Assembly: GCA_023404955.1 (NCBI GenBank) | Contig: JAEXZY010000010.1 | Location: 1-64,000 of the forward strand | DNA: 64,000 nt | Direction of reading: 5' to 3' | DNA from: Actinomycetes bacterium | GTDB lineage: Bacteria; Actinomycetota; Actinomycetes; Mycobacteriales; Mycobacteriaceae | Shown: positions 25,914 through 34,905 of the stretch, one piece after another | Layout of the letters: the number at the start of each line of letters is the position of its first letter | Position numbering within the stretch: the first letter of the stretch is position 1 | Notes under the pieces: model-generated | Databases searched by the model: none | The model's input: only the letters and a program-made list of their open reading frames with translations | What the model was told of the DNA's origin: nothing | Position numbers and translations under genes: made by a program

Positions 25914-27424
25914 GCGGCACCGTCCCCGGCGATCAGTGCAGTCAATTCGCGCACGGTGCAGTCGTTTCCGACCTGTGCGATACACCGGCCCTCCCGTAGC
26001 ACCGCGATCCGGTCGCTGATGCGGGCGACTTCGTCGAGTTCGGCGGAGATGAACACGACGCCCATGCCGTCGGCGGCCAGGTCGGCGATCAGCTTCTGGA
26101 TCTGGGCCTTGGCGCCGACGTCGATGCCGCGGGTGGGTTCGTCGAGGATGAACAGCTGGGGCTCGGTGATGAGCCAGCGTGCCAGCAGCACCTTCTGCTG
26201 ATTGCCGCCGCTGAGGTTCTTCACCGGCAGCGAGGCGTTGCGGGGCCGGATGTCGAGCGCCTCCATGTAGCGGTCGACGAGATCGTCGGTGGCGGCGCGG
26301 GAGAGCGGACGGGCGAACCCGCGCCGGGCCTGGAGGGCGAGCACCAGGTTCTCGCGGATGGAGAGCTCGCCGATGATGCCCTCGCCCTTGCGGTCCTCGG
26401 ACGAGAACGCGATCCGATGGGCGATCGCCGCGCGCGGTGAGCGGATCGCGGCGGTGGTGCCGTCGACGGTGATCTGTCCGCTGGTGGCGCGATCGGCGCC
26501 GAACAGCAGGCGTGCGAGTTCGGTTCTGCCCGAACCCAGCAGGCCCGCGAGGCCGACGATCTCGCCGCGGTGAATGTCGAGGTCCATCGGGTGCAAGGCC
26601 GGGGTCCGACCGAGATCGTGGGCGCTGAGCACCACGTCCCTGCCGACCGGCGAGCCCGCGCTGTCGGCGATCTCGTCGAGCACCGCGAGTTCATGGCCGA
26701 GCATCGCGGAGATCAGCGAGAGCCGGTCCAGCGCCGCGGTCTCGTATTCGCCGACGCGGCGGCCGTTGCGCAGCACGGTCATCCGGTCGGAGATCGCGTA
26801 CACCTGGTCCAAGAAGTGTGAGACGAACAGGATCGCCGTGCCGGCGTCGCGCAGGCGCCGCATCACCCGGAACAGTTCGGCCACCTCGTCGGCATCGAGG
26901 CTCGACGTCGGCTCGTCGAGGATCAGCACCCGCGCCGACACCGCCGTCGCCCGGGCGATGGCGACCAACTGTTGCAGCGCGATCGGGTGCGCACCCAGCG
27001 TCGACCGCGGATCGATGTCCAGGTCGAGGTCGGCGAGCAACTCCGCGGCCCGGCGATTCATCGCCCGGGAGTCGATGCGGCCCCAGCGCCGCGGCTCGCG
27101 GCCCAGCAGGATGTTCTCCGCCACCGTCAGATTCGGGCAGAGATTCACCTCCTGGTACACGGTGCTGATCCCTGCCTCCTGCGCCTGCCGCGGACCGCTG
27201 AACCGCTGCTCGACACCGCCGACGCTGATGGTGCCCGCGTCGATGTCGTAGACCCCGGTGAGGGCCTTGATCAGCGTCGACTTCCCGGCGCCGTTCTCAC
27301 CCATCAGCGCGTGGATCTCACCGGGCAGGAGCCGGAACTCGACGCCGTCGAGGGCTTTGACGCCGGGGAAGTCGATCGAGACGTCCCGCATGTGGACGAC
27401 CGGGTCGACGGTCGCTGTGGTCAT
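25910..27424 (-). CDS. Sugar ABC transporter ATPase, double-domain (YtfR-like)
   Basis: A 504-residue protein with two fused ABC cassettes. The first has Walker A GENGAGKST and VLILDEPTSSLD; the second has a degenerate Walker A (GLLGSGRTE) but intact signature LSGGNQQKV and FILDEPTRGID, as usual for carbohydrate uptake type 2 ATPases. ATG 27424 fits the family; GTG 27436 is an in-frame alternative adding four residues. It lies 19 bases after the binding-protein stop. Confidence 0.88.
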   Translation of the reverse strand: MTTATVDPVVHMRDVSIDFPGVKALDGVEFRLLPGEIHALMGENGAGKSTLIKALTGVYDIDAGTISVGGVEQRFSGPRQAQEAGISTVYQEVNLCPNLTVAENILLGREPRRWGRIDSRAMNRRAAELLADLDLDIDPRSTLGAHPIALQQLVAIARATAVSARVLILDEPTSSLDADEVAELFRVMRRLRDAGTAILFVSHFLDQVYAISDRMTVLRNGRRVGEYETAALDRLSLISAMLGHELAVLDEIADSAGSPVGRDVVLSAHDLGRTPALHPMDLDIHRGEIVGLAGLLGSGRTELARLLFGADRATSGQITVDGTTAAIRSPRAAIAHRIAFSSEDRKGEGIIGELSIRENLVLALQARRGFARPLSRAATDDLVDRYMEALDIRPRNASLPVKNLSGGNQQKVLLARWLITEPQLFILDEPTRGIDVGAKAQIQKLIADLAADGMGVVFISAELDEVARISDRIAVLREGRCIAQVGNDCTVRELTALIAGDGAA

Positions 27425-27443
27425 GACGGCGTGCACGCGTCGG

Positions 27444-28433
27444 TCAGTACTTGCGCTCGGGCAGGACCGCTTTGGCCTGCGCCTGATCGAACGTCTGGTC
27501 CGGGGTCACAACACGCGCCGGAACTGGCTCGCCCGCAACGACTTTCTTCGCCAGGTCCATCAGTTGCGGCCCCAGCAGCGGGTTGCACTCGACGATGAAG
27601 TTCATCTTCCCGTCGGCGAGCGCCTGCATGCCGTCGTGGGTGGCGTCGATCGCGACGATCTTGATGTCCTGGCCGGGTTTCTTGCCTGCGGCCTCGATGG
27701 CCTCGATCGCGCCGAGGGCCATGTCGTCGTTCTGCGCGAACACGAGATCGATCTTCGGGTTGGCCTTGAGGAATGCCTCCATCACCTGCTTGCCGCCCGA
27801 GCGGGTGAAATCACCGGTCTGCGAGGCGATCACGGTCAGGTTCGGGTTGGCGGCGATGGCCTTGGAGAAGCCGGTGCTGCGTTCCAGCGCGGGGTCCGAG
27901 CCGGTGGTGCCTTCGAGCTGGACGATGTTGACCGGCCCGGCGGCATTGGCGAACTCCTTGACCACCCACTCGCCGGCCCACTGACCTTCCTGCACGAAGT
28001 CGGCGCCCAGGAACGTCTTGTAGACGTCCTTCTCCTGGGTGTCGACGGCGCGGTCGGTCAGGATCACCGGGATGTTGGCGTTCTTGGCTTCCAGCAGCAC
28101 CGCGTCCCAGCCGGTACGGACCACCGGGCTGAACGCGATCACGTTGACGCGCTGCTGGATGAACGACCGGATGGCCGAGATCTGGTTCTCCTGCTTGCCG
28201 TTGGCGTCGGAGAACTTCAGGTTGATGTCGGCGGCCTTGGCGGCGTCCTGGATCGAGGTCGTGTTGGCGGTGCGCCACCCGCTTTCCGCGCCGACCTGGG
28301 AGAAGCCCGTGGTGATCTGGCCGTCGGCGCCGCCGCCGCCTCCTGGGGCGTTCCCGGGTGCCGGTCCGCTGCCGCACGCGGCCACCATGCCCGCCGTTGC
28401 GACGGCGAGCATCGCAGAGAGGATTTTCTTCAC
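27444..28433 (-). CDS. Sugar-binding lipoprotein (YtfQ-like)
   Basis: A 329-residue periplasmic-binding lipoprotein with signal peptide and lipobox VAAC (Cys20). It is strikingly like E. coli YtfQ: GFSQVGAESGWRTANT, KQENQISAIRSF, FSPVVRTGWDAVLLEAKNA, TGDFTRSGGKQVME and AQNDDMALGAIEAIEAAG. YtfQ binds galactofuranose; since this operon also contains araBDA, the ligand may be L-arabinofuranose or another furanose. First gene of the nine-gene leftward operon, expressed from the promoter at 28531-28560. Confidence 0.88.
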   Translation of the reverse strand: MKKILSAMLAVATAGMVAACGSGPAPGNAPGGGGGADGQITTGFSQVGAESGWRTANTTSIQDAAKAADINLKFSDANGKQENQISAIRSFIQQRVNVIAFSPVVRTGWDAVLLEAKNANIPVILTDRAVDTQEKDVYKTFLGADFVQEGQWAGEWVVKEFANAAGPVNIVQLEGTTGSDPALERSTGFSKAIAANPNLTVIASQTGDFTRSGGKQVMEAFLKANPKIDLVFAQNDDMALGAIEAIEAAGKKPGQDIKIVAIDATHDGMQALADGKMNFIVECNPLLGPQLMDLAKKVVAGEPVPARVVTPDQTFDQAQAKAVLPERKY

Positions 28434-28530
28434 GAGGACTCCTTACGGGATGCCATCGGACCAGGTCACGTCCGTGATTGGCGGGGATCGGCGACGTCGG
28501 TGCCCATGTGACCGGCGTTACACTGCGGCG

Positions 28531-28546
28531 ATGTTAACGCTCACAT
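28531..28546. promoter_or_regulatory. LacI-type operator O1
   Basis: ATGTTAACGCTCACAT, the first of three near-identical sites with core TGTTARCGCTCACA, an imperfect dyad centred on CG and typical of LacI/GalR proteins. It covers the -10 element of the leftward promoter. Confidence 0.75.
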
Positions 28547-28560
28547 TCGAGTGCTGTCAA
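28531..28560 (-). promoter_or_regulatory. Leftward sigma-70-type promoter of the YtfQ/ara operon
   Basis: On the minus strand TTGACA (28560-28555) and TAACAT (28536-28531) are separated by 18 bases, a good housekeeping-sigma promoter. Operator O1 covers the -10 and O2 lies immediately upstream of the -35. The first gene, the YtfQ-like lipoprotein, starts about 98 bases downstream. Confidence 0.65.
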
Positions 28561-28564
28561 CGAT

Positions 28565-28580
28565 TTGTTAGCGCTCACAT
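28565..28580. promoter_or_regulatory. LacI-type operator O2
   Basis: TTGTTAGCGCTCACAT, differing from O1 and O3 by one or two bases. It lies between the two -35 boxes, 34 bases from O1, about three helical turns, so O1 and O2 are on nearly the same face of DNA. Confidence 0.75.
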
Positions 28581-28597
28581 TTCTTCGGTGTGAACCC

Positions 28598-28627
28598 TTG
28601 ACACGGGCGTGAGCCGCGTCACAAGAT
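28598..28627 (+). promoter_or_regulatory. Rightward promoter of the ChvE/Ggu/gal operon
   Basis: TTGACA at 28598-28603 with an 18-base spacer to CAAGAT (28622-28627), a perfect -35 and a weak -10. Operator O3 begins 5 bases after the -10, over the start site, so repressor binding should block transcription. Confidence 0.5.
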
Positions 28628-28632
28628 GCTCG

Positions 28633-28648
28633 ATGTTAGCGCTCACAT
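28633..28648. promoter_or_regulatory. LacI-type operator O3
   Basis: ATGTTAGCGCTCACAT, the best match to the consensus of the three sites, placed downstream of the rightward -10. Its distance of 102 bases from O1 and 68 from O2 would allow looping that represses both directions at once. Confidence 0.75.
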
Positions 28649-28706
28649 CGTGACAGCGGTCCGCGTGCCGGACCCGCGATGAGCGCCGGACCAACCGGAG
28701 GAATCC

Positions 28707-29807
28707 ATGCGAAAAAGCTTTCTGCGCATCGCGGCTGCGCTGGCCCTGACGGCCTCGCTCGCCGCCTGCGGCCGCTCGACAGGACCCGAGGCCACCGGCG
28801 GCGGAGGCGGCGGTGACCGCAGCGGAACGATCGGCATCGCGATGCCCACCAAATCCTCGGAGCGGTGGGTCGCCGACGGCGACAACATGGCCAAGCAGTT
28901 CCAGTCACTCGGCTACGAGACCGACCTGCAGTACGGCGACGACGTGGTGCAGAACCAGGTCTCCCAGATTGAGAACATGATCACCAAGGGCGTCAAGGTA
29001 CTCGTGATCGCACCGATCGACGGCTCCTCGCTAACCGACATCCTGCAGCGCGCCGCCGACGCGAAGATCCCGGTGGTCAGCTACGACCGGTTGATCCGCG
29101 GCTCGGCCAACGTCGACTACTACGCGACGTTCGACAACTTCAAAGTCGGCGTGCTGCAGGCGCAGTACATCGTCGACAAGCTGGGCGTGGCACAGGGCAA
29201 GGGACCCTTCAACATCGAGCTCTTCGCCGGCTCGCCCGATGACAACAACGCGACGTTCTTCTTCAAGGGCGCGATGAGCGTGCTGCAGCCCTACCTCGAC
29301 AGCGGCAAGCTGGTGGTGAAGAGCGGGCAGACCTCCTTCGACCAGGTGGCGACGCTGCGCTGGGACGGCGGCCTGGCGCAGTCGCGGATGGACAACCTGT
29401 TGAGCCGGTCCTACACCAGCGGTCGCGTGGACGCGGTGCTCTCGCCGTACGACGGAATGTCGCTCGGCATCATCTCGGCGCTCAAGAGCGCCGGCTACGG
29501 CACCCCGGCCAACCCGCTGCCGATCGTCACCGGGCAGGACGCCGAACTCGCGTCGGTCAAGTCGATCATCGCCGGCGAACAAACCCAGACAGTGTTCAAG
29601 GACACCCGCGAACTCGCGAAAGCAGCTGTGCAGATGGCGGATTCGCTACTGACCGGGGGAAAGCCGGAGGTCAACGACACCACCACCTACGACAACGGCG
29701 TCAAGGTGGTGCCGTCCTACCTGCTCCAGCCGGTCAGTGTGGACAAGTCGAACTACCAGAAGGTGCTCGTCGACTCCGGCTACTACACCTCCGCGCAGCT
29801 GGCCTGA
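28707..29807 (+). CDS. Multiple-sugar-binding lipoprotein (ChvE-like)
   Basis: A 366-residue binding lipoprotein with signal peptide and lipobox LAAC (Cys21). It follows ChvE, the sugar-binding protein of Agrobacterium and partner of GguAB, which binds L-arabinose, D-galactose, D-glucose and D-xylose: IGIAMPTKSSERW, MITKGVKVLVIAPIDG, SYDRLIRGSANVDYYATFDN and IVTGQDAE are recognisable. The ribosome site GGAGG lies 7-8 bases before ATG 28707. First gene of the rightward operon, adjacent to the operator cluster. Confidence 0.9.
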   Translation: MRKSFLRIAAALALTASLAACGRSTGPEATGGGGGGDRSGTIGIAMPTKSSERWVADGDNMAKQFQSLGYETDLQYGDDVVQNQVSQIENMITKGVKVLVIAPIDGSSLTDILQRAADAKIPVVSYDRLIRGSANVDYYATFDNFKVGVLQAQYIVDKLGVAQGKGPFNIELFAGSPDDNNATFFFKGAMSVLQPYLDSGKLVVKSGQTSFDQVATLRWDGGLAQSRMDNLLSRSYTSGRVDAVLSPYDGMSLGIISALKSAGYGTPANPLPIVTGQDAELASVKSIIAGEQTQTVFKDTRELAKAAVQMADSLLTGGKPEVNDTTTYDNGVKVVPSYLLQPVSVDKSNYQKVLVDSGYYTSAQLA

Positions 29808-31345
29808 TGGGGCACGAGGACACCGCACTGCTCGAGATGCGGGACATCACGAAGCGCTTCGGCGCGGTGACTGCGCTGAGCGACGTGAACCTCACGGTCC
29901 GTCACGGTGAGATCCACGCGATCTGCGGCGAGAACGGCGCCGGCAAGTCCACCCTGATGAAGGTGCTCAGCGGGATCTACCCGCACGGCTCCTACGACGG
30001 GGAGATCGTCTTCGACGGTGCACCGGGCGATTTCAAGGACATCCGGTCCAGTGAACGGCGCGGCATCGCGATCATCCACCAGGAGCTCGCGCTGGTGCCG
30101 GTGCTCTCGATCGCGGAGAACATCTTCCTGGGCAACGAGCACGCCTCGGCCGGCGTGATCAGCTGGCACGAGACCACCACGCACGCCCAGCAGCTCCTCG
30201 ACCGGGTGGGGCTGCGGGAGAGCCCGGGCACCCGGATCTCGGACATCGGGGTGGGCAAGCAGCAGCTCGTCGAGATCGCCAAGGCGCTGTCGAAGAAGGT
30301 GAAGCTGTTGATCCTCGACGAGCCGACCGCCGCGCTGAACGACGAGGACAGCCGCAACCTGCTCGACCTGATCCTGGAGCTGCGCCGCCAGGGGCTGACG
30401 TGCATCATCATCTCGCACAAGCTGAACGAGGTGACCCGGGTCGCCGACCGCATCACGGTGCTGCGGGATGGCCGCACGATCGAGACACTCGATGTGGGAC
30501 CCGATCTCACCGAGGAGCACATCATCCGCGGGATGGTGGGCCGGCCTCTGGTCGACCGGTTCCCCGAGCGCACCGCGCACGAGATCGGCGACGTCACGTT
30601 CGCGATCGAGGACTGGACGGTGTACCACCCGCTCGATCAGCAGCGCAAGGTCGTCGACGGCGTCTCCTTGAACGTCCGCCGCGGCGAGGTGGTCGGCCTG
30701 GCCGGGCTGATGGGCGCCGGCCGCACCGAGTTGGCGATGAGCGTGTTCGGCCGCAGCTACGGCAAGAAGGCCGGCGGATCGGTGTTCAAAGACGGCAGAG
30801 AAATTCGCACCCGCACCGTGCCCGAGGCGATCAGCCACGGCATCGCCTACGCCACCGAGGACCGCAAGCACTTCGGCCTGAACTTGATGGACGACATCGC
30901 GCGCAGCATCACCTTGGCGTCGCTGCCGAAGGTGAGCCGGCAGTCGGTCATCAACGAGCACGAGGAGACCAAGGTCGCCGAGCGGTTCCGCAAGGACATG
31001 CGGATCAAGGCGCCGTCGGTCAAGGCGATCACCGGCAACCTGTCGGGCGGCAACCAGCAGAAGGTGGTGCTGAGCAAGTGGGTCTTCGCCGACCCGGACG
31101 TGCTGATCCTCGACGAACCCACCCGCGGCATCGACGTCGGCGCCAAGTACGAGATCTACACGATCATCAATTCGCTGGCAGCCCAGGGGAAAGCGATGAT
31201 CATCATCTCCTCGGAGCTGCCCGAGCTGATCGGCCTGTGCGACCGCATCTACACACTCAACGAGGGCCGGCTCACCGGTGAAGTGACCCGGGCCGACGCG
31301 TCGCAGGAGACCCTGATGCGCTACATGATGAAGGGACGAGGATAG
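29807..31345 (+). CDS. Multiple-monosaccharide ABC ATPase (GguA/MmsA-like)
   Basis: A 512-residue double-cassette ATPase. First domain: Walker A GENGAGKST, LLILDEPTAALND. Second domain: degenerate Walker A GLMGAGRTE with complete LSGGNQQKV and LILDEPTRGID. The stretch TEDRKHFGLNLMDDIARSITLASL is typical of the GguA branch. The stop of the binding protein and this ATG share one base (TGATG at 29805-29809), coupling the genes. Confidence 0.92.
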   Translation: MGHEDTALLEMRDITKRFGAVTALSDVNLTVRHGEIHAICGENGAGKSTLMKVLSGIYPHGSYDGEIVFDGAPGDFKDIRSSERRGIAIIHQELALVPVLSIAENIFLGNEHASAGVISWHETTTHAQQLLDRVGLRESPGTRISDIGVGKQQLVEIAKALSKKVKLLILDEPTAALNDEDSRNLLDLILELRRQGLTCIIISHKLNEVTRVADRITVLRDGRTIETLDVGPDLTEEHIIRGMVGRPLVDRFPERTAHEIGDVTFAIEDWTVYHPLDQQRKVVDGVSLNVRRGEVVGLAGLMGAGRTELAMSVFGRSYGKKAGGSVFKDGREIRTRTVPEAISHGIAYATEDRKHFGLNLMDDIARSITLASLPKVSRQSVINEHEETKVAERFRKDMRIKAPSVKAITGNLSGGNQQKVVLSKWVFADPDVLILDEPTRGIDVGAKYEIYTIINSLAAQGKAMIIISSELPELIGLCDRIYTLNEGRLTGEVTRADASQETLMRYMMKGRG

Positions 31346-32578
31346 ATGACCACCACCCCGACGGTGTCGACGCCGCCCAGCGCGCCGGCGCCACCGCCTG
31401 AGGAATCGACCGCGTCACGCCTGAAGGCATTGCTGCAAGGCAACTTCCGGCAGTACGGCATGGTCGTCGCGCTCGCCCTGATCGTCATCCTGTTCCAGGT
31501 GTGGACGGGTGGCATCCTGCTCAAGCCGCTGAACGTCACGAACATCGTCCAGCAGAACGGCTACATCCTGATCCTCGCGATCGGGATGGTGATCGTGATC
31601 ATCTCCGGTCACATCGACCTGTCGGTGGGCTCGATCGCCGGGTTCATCGGGGCGATGTCGGCGGTGTTGATGATCCGCAACGACATGCCCTGGCCCGTCG
31701 CGGTCGCGCTGTGTCTGCTGCTGGGTGCGTTGATCGGGGCGTGGCAGGGCTTTTGGATCGCCTACGTGGGCATCCCGTCGTTCATCGTGACGTTGGCGGG
31801 CATGCTCGTGTTCCGCGGCGCGACACAGTATCTGCTCGAAGGGCAGTCGATCGCGCCGTTTCCGCGCACCTTCGGTCAGGTCAGTAGCGGCTTCCTGCCC
31901 GAGCTCGGCGCGAACGCCGTGTACCACTGGCCCACCGTGATTCTCGGCGCGTTCGTGATGCTGGCCGCGGTGTGGCAGCAAGTGCGGCAGCGACGCGCGC
32001 AGAGCCAGTACGGGTTCAGCGTGCTGCCGCTGGGCTGGTTCGTCGCCAAGTGCGCGGCGATCGTGGCGGCGCTGGCTGCGTTCACGCTGCTGCTGGCGAG
32101 CTACCGCGGCGTGCCGGTGGTCGGCATCATCCTAGCCCTGGCCTTCGTGGTCTACGCGTTCATCATGCGGGGGACGGTCGTCGGCCGACAGGTCTACGCC
32201 GTCGGCGGTAACGAGGCCGCTGCGCGGCTCTCGGGCGTCAAGACCAAGCGAGTGACGTTCCTGGTCTTCGTCAACATGGGTCTGCTCTCGGCACTGGCCG
32301 GGTTGCTGTTCGCCGCGCGCCTGAATTCGGCGACGCCGCAGGCGGGTATCGGCATGGAGCTGGAGGCGATCGCCGCGGCGTTCATCGGCGGCGCGTCGGC
32401 CAGCGGTGGTGTCGGCACGGTGTTCGGCGCGATCATCGGCGGCTTCGTGCTCGGTGTCCTCAACAACGGCATGTCGTTGATCGGTATCGGCAGCGACGTG
32501 CAGCAGGTGATCAAGGGCCTGGTGCTGCTGGCCGCGGTCGGCTTCGACATCTACAACAAGAAGAAGGGCGGGGCCTGA
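31346..32578 (+). CDS. Multiple-monosaccharide ABC permease (GguB/MmsB-like)
   Basis: A 410-residue permease with about ten or more spans after a Pro/Ser-rich cytosolic N-terminus. Landmarks are ILAIGMVIVIISGHIDLSVGS, GIPSFIVTLAGMLVFRG, YAVGGNEAAARLSGVKTKR and AAFIGGASASGGVGTVFGA, all typical of GguB/XylH-type permeases. The ATG immediately follows the ATPase stop. With the ChvE-like and GguA-like proteins it forms a complete importer for arabinose, galactose or similar sugars. Confidence 0.92.
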   Translation: MTTTPTVSTPPSAPAPPPEESTASRLKALLQGNFRQYGMVVALALIVILFQVWTGGILLKPLNVTNIVQQNGYILILAIGMVIVIISGHIDLSVGSIAGFIGAMSAVLMIRNDMPWPVAVALCLLLGALIGAWQGFWIAYVGIPSFIVTLAGMLVFRGATQYLLEGQSIAPFPRTFGQVSSGFLPELGANAVYHWPTVILGAFVMLAAVWQQVRQRRAQSQYGFSVLPLGWFVAKCAAIVAALAAFTLLLASYRGVPVVGIILALAFVVYAFIMRGTVVGRQVYAVGGNEAAARLSGVKTKRVTFLVFVNMGLLSALAGLLFAARLNSATPQAGIGMELEAIAAAFIGGASASGGVGTVFGAIIGGFVLGVLNNGMSLIGIGSDVQQVIKGLVLLAAVGFDIYNKKKGGA

Positions 32579-32579
32579 C

Positions 32580-32801
32580 ATGCCCGGGATCGCGGATCGC
32601 TACGAGCACGACATCGTGACCTTCATGCGGAGCTGGGCGCCCTACGGCGGCCCGCCCGCCGACGAGGTGCTCCCGGAGTTCGGCTTGACCCGGGAGCAAC
32701 TCGTCGCGCGCTACCATCAGATCCTGGACGCTGAGGCTATGCGCCGGGCAGAGGAGTTGCGTCAACCGTGGTTGAGAATCCGTCGCGCACGGACGCAGTG
32801 A
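32580..32801 (+). CDS. Small helical protein, DUF3263-like
   Basis: A 73-residue basic protein starting at ATG 32580, one base after the permease stop. The segment DIVTFMRSWAPYGGPPADEVLPEFGLTREQLVARY, divided here as a helix, a loop and a helix-turn-helix-like pair, resembles DUF3263 proteins, small actinobacterial helical proteins of unknown role, perhaps DNA-binding. It overlaps the start of galT by 34 bases in another frame. Tight placement inside the operon argues it is real; the family link is by eye. Confidence 0.55.
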   Translation: MPGIADRYEHDIVTFMRSWAPYGGPPADEVLPEFGLTREQLVARYHQILDAEAMRRAEELRQPWLRIRRARTQ

Positions 32802-33850
32802 CGGCATGGACCCTCGCCGACGGACGCGATCTGCTGTTCTTCAGCCTTCCCGGTCACGAGCCGGCTCCGGTTCCTGACCTCCGGCCCCTGCCCCCGCGCT
32901 CAGAGTCGCTGTCGGAGTTGCGATTCGACCAGACCACCGGGCAGTGGGTCATCGTGGCTCCGGCCCGCCAGGACCGTACCTACCTCCCGCCGCGCGGGCA
33001 GTGCCCTCTGTGCCCTGGCCCGTCGGGACTGACGAGCGAGATCCCGGCACCGGACTACGACGTCGTCGTCTTCGAGAATCGGTTCGCGAGCCTCTCGGGG
33101 TCGGGCGGCGGCCTTTCTGCTTCTTCGGAGTTCGATCCGGTGCCCGGTAGCGGCCGCTGCGAGGTGATCTGCTTCTCCAGCGACCACGACAGCTCGTTCG
33201 CCTCTCTTTCTCCTGCGCAGGCCCGCCTTGTGGTGGAGGCATGGCGGCACCGGACCTTTGACCTGCTTGGCCGCCCGGGGATCGCGCAGGTGTTCTGCTT
33301 CGAGAACCGCGGCGAGGAGATCGGCGTGACGCTGACTCATCCGCACGGGCAAATCTACGGCTACCCGTTCCTGACGCCACGGACCGAGCAGATGCTGCTT
33401 CGCGCTTCTGCGTATCGAGAGCGGCATGGCAGCAATCTTTTTGGCGATCTGGTCGCACGGGAGGTCGCGGACGGTCGTCGCATTATTGCGCGGGACTCGG
33501 CGTTCACGGCGTTCGTACCGTTCGCGGCTCGGTGGCCGGTGGAAGTGCACATCTACCCGAACCGCTTCGTGCATTCGCTGCTCGACCTGTCGGCGGACGA
33601 ACTGGACGCGTTTAGCGCTGTGTATCAAGTCGTGTTGCAGCGGTTGGACCGCATGTACGACGCGCCGCTGCCGTACATGGCGGGGCTGCACCAGTACCCG
33701 GAGGGGGAGGGGTGCTTCCACGTCGAGATCATCTCGACGCGGCGGACCGCCGACAAGCTCAAGTTCCTGGCGTCGTCGGAGTCGGTGATGGATGCGTTCA
33801 TCAACGATGTGGTGCCCGAGGCGCTAGCGGAGAGGCTGCGCTCTTTATGA
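32768..33850 (+). CDS. galT: Galactose-1-phosphate uridylyltransferase
   Basis: A 360-residue HIT-superfamily enzyme exchanging UMP between UDP-glucose and galactose 1-phosphate. The active site HPHGQIY (His191, nucleophile His193) is intact and zinc ligands are suggested by CPLC (79-82). FQTTGQWV-like residues near 55 (FDQTTGQWVIVAPAR) and FENRGEEIGVTLTHPHGQ confirm the family. The start is GTG 32768, inside the preceding small gene; a later start would cut the domain. The stop overlaps galK ATG. Confidence 0.93.
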   Translation: MVENPSRTDAVTAWTLADGRDLLFFSLPGHEPAPVPDLRPLPPRSESLSELRFDQTTGQWVIVAPARQDRTYLPPRGQCPLCPGPSGLTSEIPAPDYDVVVFENRFASLSGSGGGLSASSEFDPVPGSGRCEVICFSSDHDSSFASLSPAQARLVVEAWRHRTFDLLGRPGIAQVFCFENRGEEIGVTLTHPHGQIYGYPFLTPRTEQMLLRASAYRERHGSNLFGDLVAREVADGRRIIARDSAFTAFVPFAARWPVEVHIYPNRFVHSLLDLSADELDAFSAVYQVVLQRLDRMYDAPLPYMAGLHQYPEGEGCFHVEIISTRRTADKLKFLASSESVMDAFINDVVPEALAERLRSL

Positions 33851-34905
33851 GCATTCGCTTCTCTGCGCCCGGCCGAATCAACCTGATCGGCGAACACACT
33901 GACTACAACGCAGGTTTCGCGTTGCCGATCGCGCTGCCGGGGCGCACGGTCGTGGAGTTCGAGCCGGCGGACAGCGGCGAGCTGGTGGTGCGTACGGACC
34001 TGTCGCCTGACGTTGTGCGCATCCGGCTGGACACGGTGCCCGGGGACGTGACCGGGTGGGCGGCTTATGTCGCGGGCGTGGTGTGGTCGCTGCGGGAGGC
34101 GGGCTATCCGGTGCCGGGTGGCACGCTGGCGATCAGCAGTGGCGTGCAGATCGGGTCGGGTCTGTCGTCGTCGGCGGCGCTGGAATGTGCGGTGCTGGGT
34201 GCGCTGCTCCAGGGTGCCGCGGTCGACCGGGTGGAGCAGGCGCGGATCGCGCAGCGGGCCGAAAACGATTACGTGGGCGCGCCAACAGGATTACTTGATC
34301 AGCTGGCGATCCTCTTCGCGCAGCCGCGGTGCGCCCAGCTGATCGACTTCCGCGATCTGACCGTTACTCCGGTTGCGTTCGACCCCGATGCGCGCGGGGT
34401 GACGCTGCTGTTGATCGACTCGCAGGCAAGGCACGAGCACGCGGGTGGCGAGTACGCGGCGCGGCGGGCGTCGTGCGAGCGGGCCGCTGCGGCGCTGGGT
34501 GTGGCGTCGCTAAGGGAGGCGTCGTCTATTTCTGGGCTCTCGGGCGAGGATCAGCGCCGGGCCCGGCATATCCTCACGGAGAATCAGCGGGTGCTGGACA
34601 CGGTGGAGGCGTTGTCTGCGGCGGACTTTGGACGGGTGGGGAAGTTGTTCACCGCGTCGCATGAGTCGATGCGGGATGACTTCGAGATCACCACTCCGCA
34701 CCTCGATCTCATCGCTTCTACCGCGGTGTCGGCGGGAGCGCTGGGGGCGCGAATGACGGGCGGCGGCTTCGGCGGCTGCGTGATCGCGCTGGTGCCATCG
34801 AGCTCGGTGGATGCGGTATCGGCCGCGGTGCGAGAGGCGATGCAGGGCTCAGGGTATCCGGCGCCGACGATCGAGCCGACGGTGGCGGGCGCGGGGCCGG
34901 GTTAG
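33847..34905 (+). CDS. galK: Galactokinase
   Basis: A 352-residue GHMP-family kinase phosphorylating galactose. Motifs in order are the substrate signature GRINLIGEHTDYNAGF, the ATP-binding GLSSSAALECAVLG and the C-terminal GARMTGGGFGGCVIAL. ATG 33847 overlaps the galT stop (ATGA). Last gene of the rightward operon; its end overlaps the convergent transporter gene by 4 bases. With galT it completes the first Leloir steps for sugar brought in by the ChvE/Ggu-like importer. Confidence 0.93.
   Translation: MSIRFSAPGRINLIGEHTDYNAGFALPIALPGRTVVEFEPADSGELVVRTDLSPDVVRIRLDTVPGDVTGWAAYVAGVVWSLREAGYPVPGGTLAISSGVQIGSGLSSSAALECAVLGALLQGAAVDRVEQARIAQRAENDYVGAPTGLLDQLAILFAQPRCAQLIDFRDLTVTPVAFDPDARGVTLLLIDSQARHEHAGGEYAARRASCERAAAALGVASLREASSISGLSGEDQRRARHILTENQRVLDTVEALSAADFGRVGKLFTASHESMRDDFEITTPHLDLIASTAVSAGALGARMTGGGFGGCVIALVPSSSVDAVSAAVREAMQGSGYPAPTIEPTVAGAGPG

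Noticed and set aside
23893..26019. Long rightward frame opposite the two sugar permeases
   Set aside because: His/Asp/Gln-rich composition is the usual shadow of membrane-protein genes on the other strand.
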